Of a stretch of 39,437 nt of DNA, positions 37,356 to 39,437 are shown piece by piece. The stretch lies in the NCBI GenBank assembly GCA_020354665.1, contig CP070653.1, forward strand, positions 2,160,179-2,199,615. Direction: 5' to 3'. The stretch is from Burkholderiales bacterium (GTDB lineage Bacteria; Pseudomonadota; Gammaproteobacteria; Burkholderiales; Burkholderiaceae_C). Each line of letters starts with the position of its first letter. Position 1 is the stretch's first letter. The notes below the pieces were generated by a model that was not told the origin of the DNA, made no database searches, and saw nothing but the letters and a program-made list of their open reading frames with translations. Made by a program: the position numbers and the translations under genes.

Positions 37356-37676
37356 TCACTTGGCGAGCTTCTCGAAGGCCGCCAACGCGTTCTCCTTCGG
37401 GTTGTCCAGACAGTAGTCGATGAACTGGTCGGTGATCTGCGCCAGTTTGTCGATCTCGTACTGGGTTGTCCCCTTCTTGCCGAGCACATAGCCGTGCGCC
37501 ACCGCCAGGGCGACGTCGCGGTCCTGTCCTGACAGGCGCATGACGTCCTTGCAGCTGTTGTCCTTGAGGTCACGCGCGTTGCGGCTTGGCGCGTCGGCAG
37601 CCAGGACATTCATCCCGACGAGGGACAAGGCGGTGAACGTCGCCGCGGCAACGGCACCGACATTGAGCTTGAACAT
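37356..37676 (-). CDS. HdeA/HdeB-like periplasmic protein
   Basis: Secreted protein of 106 residues. The signal peptide runs to about VLAA/DAP (residue 28). The mature part has the HdeA pattern: C42 in SCKDVMRL and C89 in DYCLDNP, which would form the conserved disulfide, with GYVLGKKG between them. HdeA proteins are acid-activated periplasmic chaperones in enteric bacteria, and this distant homologue may have a similar role. The second ATG is chosen because AAGGAG lies directly against the first one but six bases from the second. The glycine-zipper lipoprotein gene is 31 bases upstream in the same direction. Confidence 0.83.
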   Translation of the reverse strand: MFKLNVGAVAAATFTALSLVGMNVLAADAPSRNARDLKDNSCKDVMRLSGQDRDVALAVAHGYVLGKKGTTQYEIDKLAQITDQFIDYCLDNPKENALAAFEKLAK

Positions 37677-37707
37677 TGGCATCTCCTTAAAAACCGAAAA
37701 TCGCTAA

Positions 37708-38100
37708 TCAGCGACCGCGCATACAGTCGTCGTAGACGCGTTTGTAGACGTCGTCGCGTTGGGCGTTGGCTTTGGCGCCGCCAACAATAGCTCCCACAGC
37801 GGCACCTCGCTTTGCTCCTTTACTGTCGCTGACGATGGCGCCGAACGCCGCGCCGCCCACGGCGCCACGCACGGCCCCTCCCGCGATACTCCTCGAGTCC
37901 ATCGCTGCGCGATCCGCACGGGCCGCACAGTCGGCAGCCGATGGTGCCGGCGGTGGCGGCGGCGCCGGCTTAGCGTCGGCTGCGGTGGTCGGGGGCGCTC
38001 CCTTGCTCGTGTCCTGCGAACACGCCGGCACAGCAAGCGCGGCGAGCGCAGCGGCGACGAAGGCTGACAAGAGCGTTCGGGCCGGGGATTGAAGAGTCAT
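37708..38100 (-). CDS. Glycine-zipper lipoprotein
   Basis: Protein of 130 residues with a lipoprotein-like signal (hydrophobic 10-24, AVPAC with C27 as the lipid-bearing cysteine). A Pro/Ala linker to about 55 and a glycine-zipper segment (GGAVRGAVGGAAFGAIV and GAAVGAIVGGAKA, about 73-112) follow. The tail has VYKRVYDDCM. Glycine-zipper lipoproteins insert in or span the outer membrane and often respond to envelope stress. AGGAG precedes the ATG. It is probably co-transcribed with the HdeA-like gene. Confidence 0.82.
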   Translation of the reverse strand: MTLQSPARTLLSAFVAAALAALAVPACSQDTSKGAPPTTAADAKPAPPPPPAPSAADCAARADRAAMDSRSIAGGAVRGAVGGAAFGAIVSDSKGAKRGAAVGAIVGGAKANAQRDDVYKRVYDDCMRGR

Positions 38101-38237
38101 CGCAGTTCTCCTGTCACAGGCTGGACTTCGCGCTTGGCCGGCTGTGGGAGCAGAGCCAGTCAGATCCTCGGACGGGAAATCGTTTGCACAGGCTTCTGGT
38201 GCGCGGCGCCCAGCAAGTCGGCGATTTCATCGGGACA

Positions 38238-39437
38238 TCATTCAACCCGCTTGACCACGGGTGGCACCCACTCGCCGGTGAGTACCGGCCGCCTTGGCGC
38301 ATAGAGACGCATCGTCATGCCCAGGGTGCCTGACTGGGCCGATGGCAGCCAGTTCGATTCCTTGTCCTTGCCGGGCGATGCAGACTGGATGTAGAGGTCG
38401 AGCGACCCATCGGGGTTGAACTTCAGATCGTCGCGGTCGCCGATCGCGTACCGCTCGATGGCGTTCGGAATCGGGAATCCTTCGCCGTCGTACATCGTGA
38501 GCGACCAGAACGCGTCCGCCGGCGGCAGCTCGTCCTTGCCGAAGTGCATGACATAGCGCTGCCCGCCCATCACCGGCTTGCCGTCGGCATCGGCGACATT
38601 CGTGGGATACACGGCATCCTCGGCCGGGTTGGCACCGAGGCCGATCATCGCGATCACGGCCCTGAAGAGATAGTCATTGCCGTAGACGCCGATACCTGCT
38701 GTCGTGCTGGCCCATCCATTGAGGGCGTTCAGGGTGCTGGCGGCCAGCGCCTGCATTTGGCTCAGGGCCTGCTTGGCGCCCTCGCCAACGGCCTTCTGCA
38801 GGTCCGATGGCAGGCCGTCCAGATCAAAACTCTTGCCGGGCTCCAGACCGATGCGCCGCATGCGCAACAGGATCGACCCATCCGTCATGTGCGGTGGATG
38901 CAGCTTCATCAGTTCCGCCGCATAAGCGAAGTAGCGCTTGGCCGGCATCTTGTTCACCTGCAGCAACGGCGGCGTCTTCATGTCGACGCTCGGATCGTGC
39001 TTCGACCTGACCGGCCTCGGCTGCTTGCCCCAGTCCGACAGCAGCGTGACCCGGTAGCCGTCCTGCACCTTGTGCACGGCCTCGTAGTCCTTGGGGCCAT
39101 TGGTCTGAGTGCGGCCGATGATCCAGACGTAGGGCGTCGGAGACGGGATCCGCGCGACCCCCTTCGGCAGCCTGCCCTTCCAGCCCGCAGCGGTGACCGC
39201 GAAGTGCGCCGCCTCGGTGCCTGAGGTGCGCTTGCCAGGTACGGCGATCACGTCGGTCCACATGTCCAGCATCGGCAACAAGTAGTAGCGCCCTTGTGTG
39301 TCGGGCGCCGACACGATCACGGGCTCCTTGGTCAGGTCGAGCCAGGCAATGGAATACAGCGTGTCGAAATTGGGTCGCACCACCTCCCGGAAGTTGCCCG
39401 GGGGGAATGCACGCATGTGGGTAAACAGATTCATCGG
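38238..39437 (-). CDS. DUF1254/DUF1214 domain protein (5' end outside window)
   Basis: About 400 C-terminal residues of a minus-strand gene whose reading frame is open at the window edge. The N-terminal visible part (VRPNFDTLYSIAWLDLTKEPV, GRYYLLPMLDMWTDVIAVPG) is typical of DUF1254. The C-terminal part (YVMHFGKDELPPADAFWSLTMYD, AIERYAIGDRDDLKFNPDGSLDLYIQ, NWLPSAQSG) is typical of DUF1214. These two domains commonly occur together in periplasmic or secreted proteins of unknown function; the signal peptide, if present, would lie outside the window. The codon at the last three bases reads proline, so translation continues. Confidence 0.92.
   Translation of the reverse strand, partial: PMNLFTHMRAFPPGNFREVVRPNFDTLYSIAWLDLTKEPVIVSAPDTQGRYYLLPMLDMWTDVIAVPGKRTSGTEAAHFAVTAAGWKGRLPKGVARIPSPTPYVWIIGRTQTNGPKDYEAVHKVQDGYRVTLLSDWGKQPRPVRSKHDPSVDMKTPPLLQVNKMPAKRYFAYAAELMKLHPPHMTDGSILLRMRRIGLEPGKSFDLDGLPSDLQKAVGEGAKQALSQMQALAASTLNALNGWASTTAGIGVYGNDYLFRAVIAMIGLGANPAEDAVYPTNVADADGKPVMGGQRYVMHFGKDELPPADAFWSLTMYDGEGFPIPNAIERYAIGDRDDLKFNPDGSLDLYIQSASPGKDKESNWLPSAQSGTLGMTMRLYAPRRPVLTGEWVPPVVKRVE

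Overview
The window is GC-rich, densely packed chromosomal DNA, most likely from a betaproteobacterium. The pointers are the gene order rimP-nusA-infB-rbfA-truB-typA, a FabI and a Glk of proteobacterial type, a large wing-domain amino acid decarboxylase, and mostly GC-ending codons. No rRNA, phage, CRISPR array or intact insertion sequence was found.

Layout. (1) 1-1452: 3' part of an acetoacetyl-CoA synthetase gene. (2) 1493-6448, minus strand: a compact run of alpha/beta hydrolase, CFA-type methyltransferase, FAD oxidoreductase and polX. The methyltransferase and oxidoreductase genes overlap, and the pair closely resembles the actinobacterial BfaB/BfaA (TmsB/TmsA) enzymes that make 10-methyl branched (tuberculostearic-type) fatty acids. 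(3) 6564-11564, minus: glgP, a WS/DGAT-family acyltransferase with an altered active-site motif and a basic tail, and a DMT transporter. (4) 11680-19904, minus: the translation and transcription operon rimP-nusA-infB-rbfA-truB-typA. It has a candidate promoter upstream of rimP and a long hairpin at the typA stop codon. (5) 20231-24357: fabI, a convergent glk that overlaps its 3' end, and an Orn/Lys/Arg decarboxylase. (6) 24496-26244: an NfeD-SPFH membrane operon with a DUF2237 gene. (7) 26276-30164: tRNA-Ser(GGA) preceded by a broken partial copy of itself, then a patchy accessory islet. The islet holds a decayed thermonuclease gene, a class V aminotransferase, a probable transposase remnant, a J-domain protein, AT-rich non-coding DNA and an orphan small gene. 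(8) 30165-39437: dodecin, cysteine synthase, MipA/OmpV, two divergent MscS-type channels with an unusual HGIG protein, an HdeA-like protein, a glycine-zipper lipoprotein and a DUF1254 protein cut by the window end.

Several genes in the first 11 kb concern carbon and lipid metabolism: acetoacetate activation, glycogen breakdown, neutral lipid synthesis and fatty-acid modification. The last 8 kb is rich in envelope and osmotic or acid stress functions. The observations most worth following up are the putative 10-methyl fatty acid gene pair outside Actinobacteria, the tRNA-Ser half-copy interrupted by two strong hairpins at the anticodon, and three proteins with altered or missing catalytic residues.
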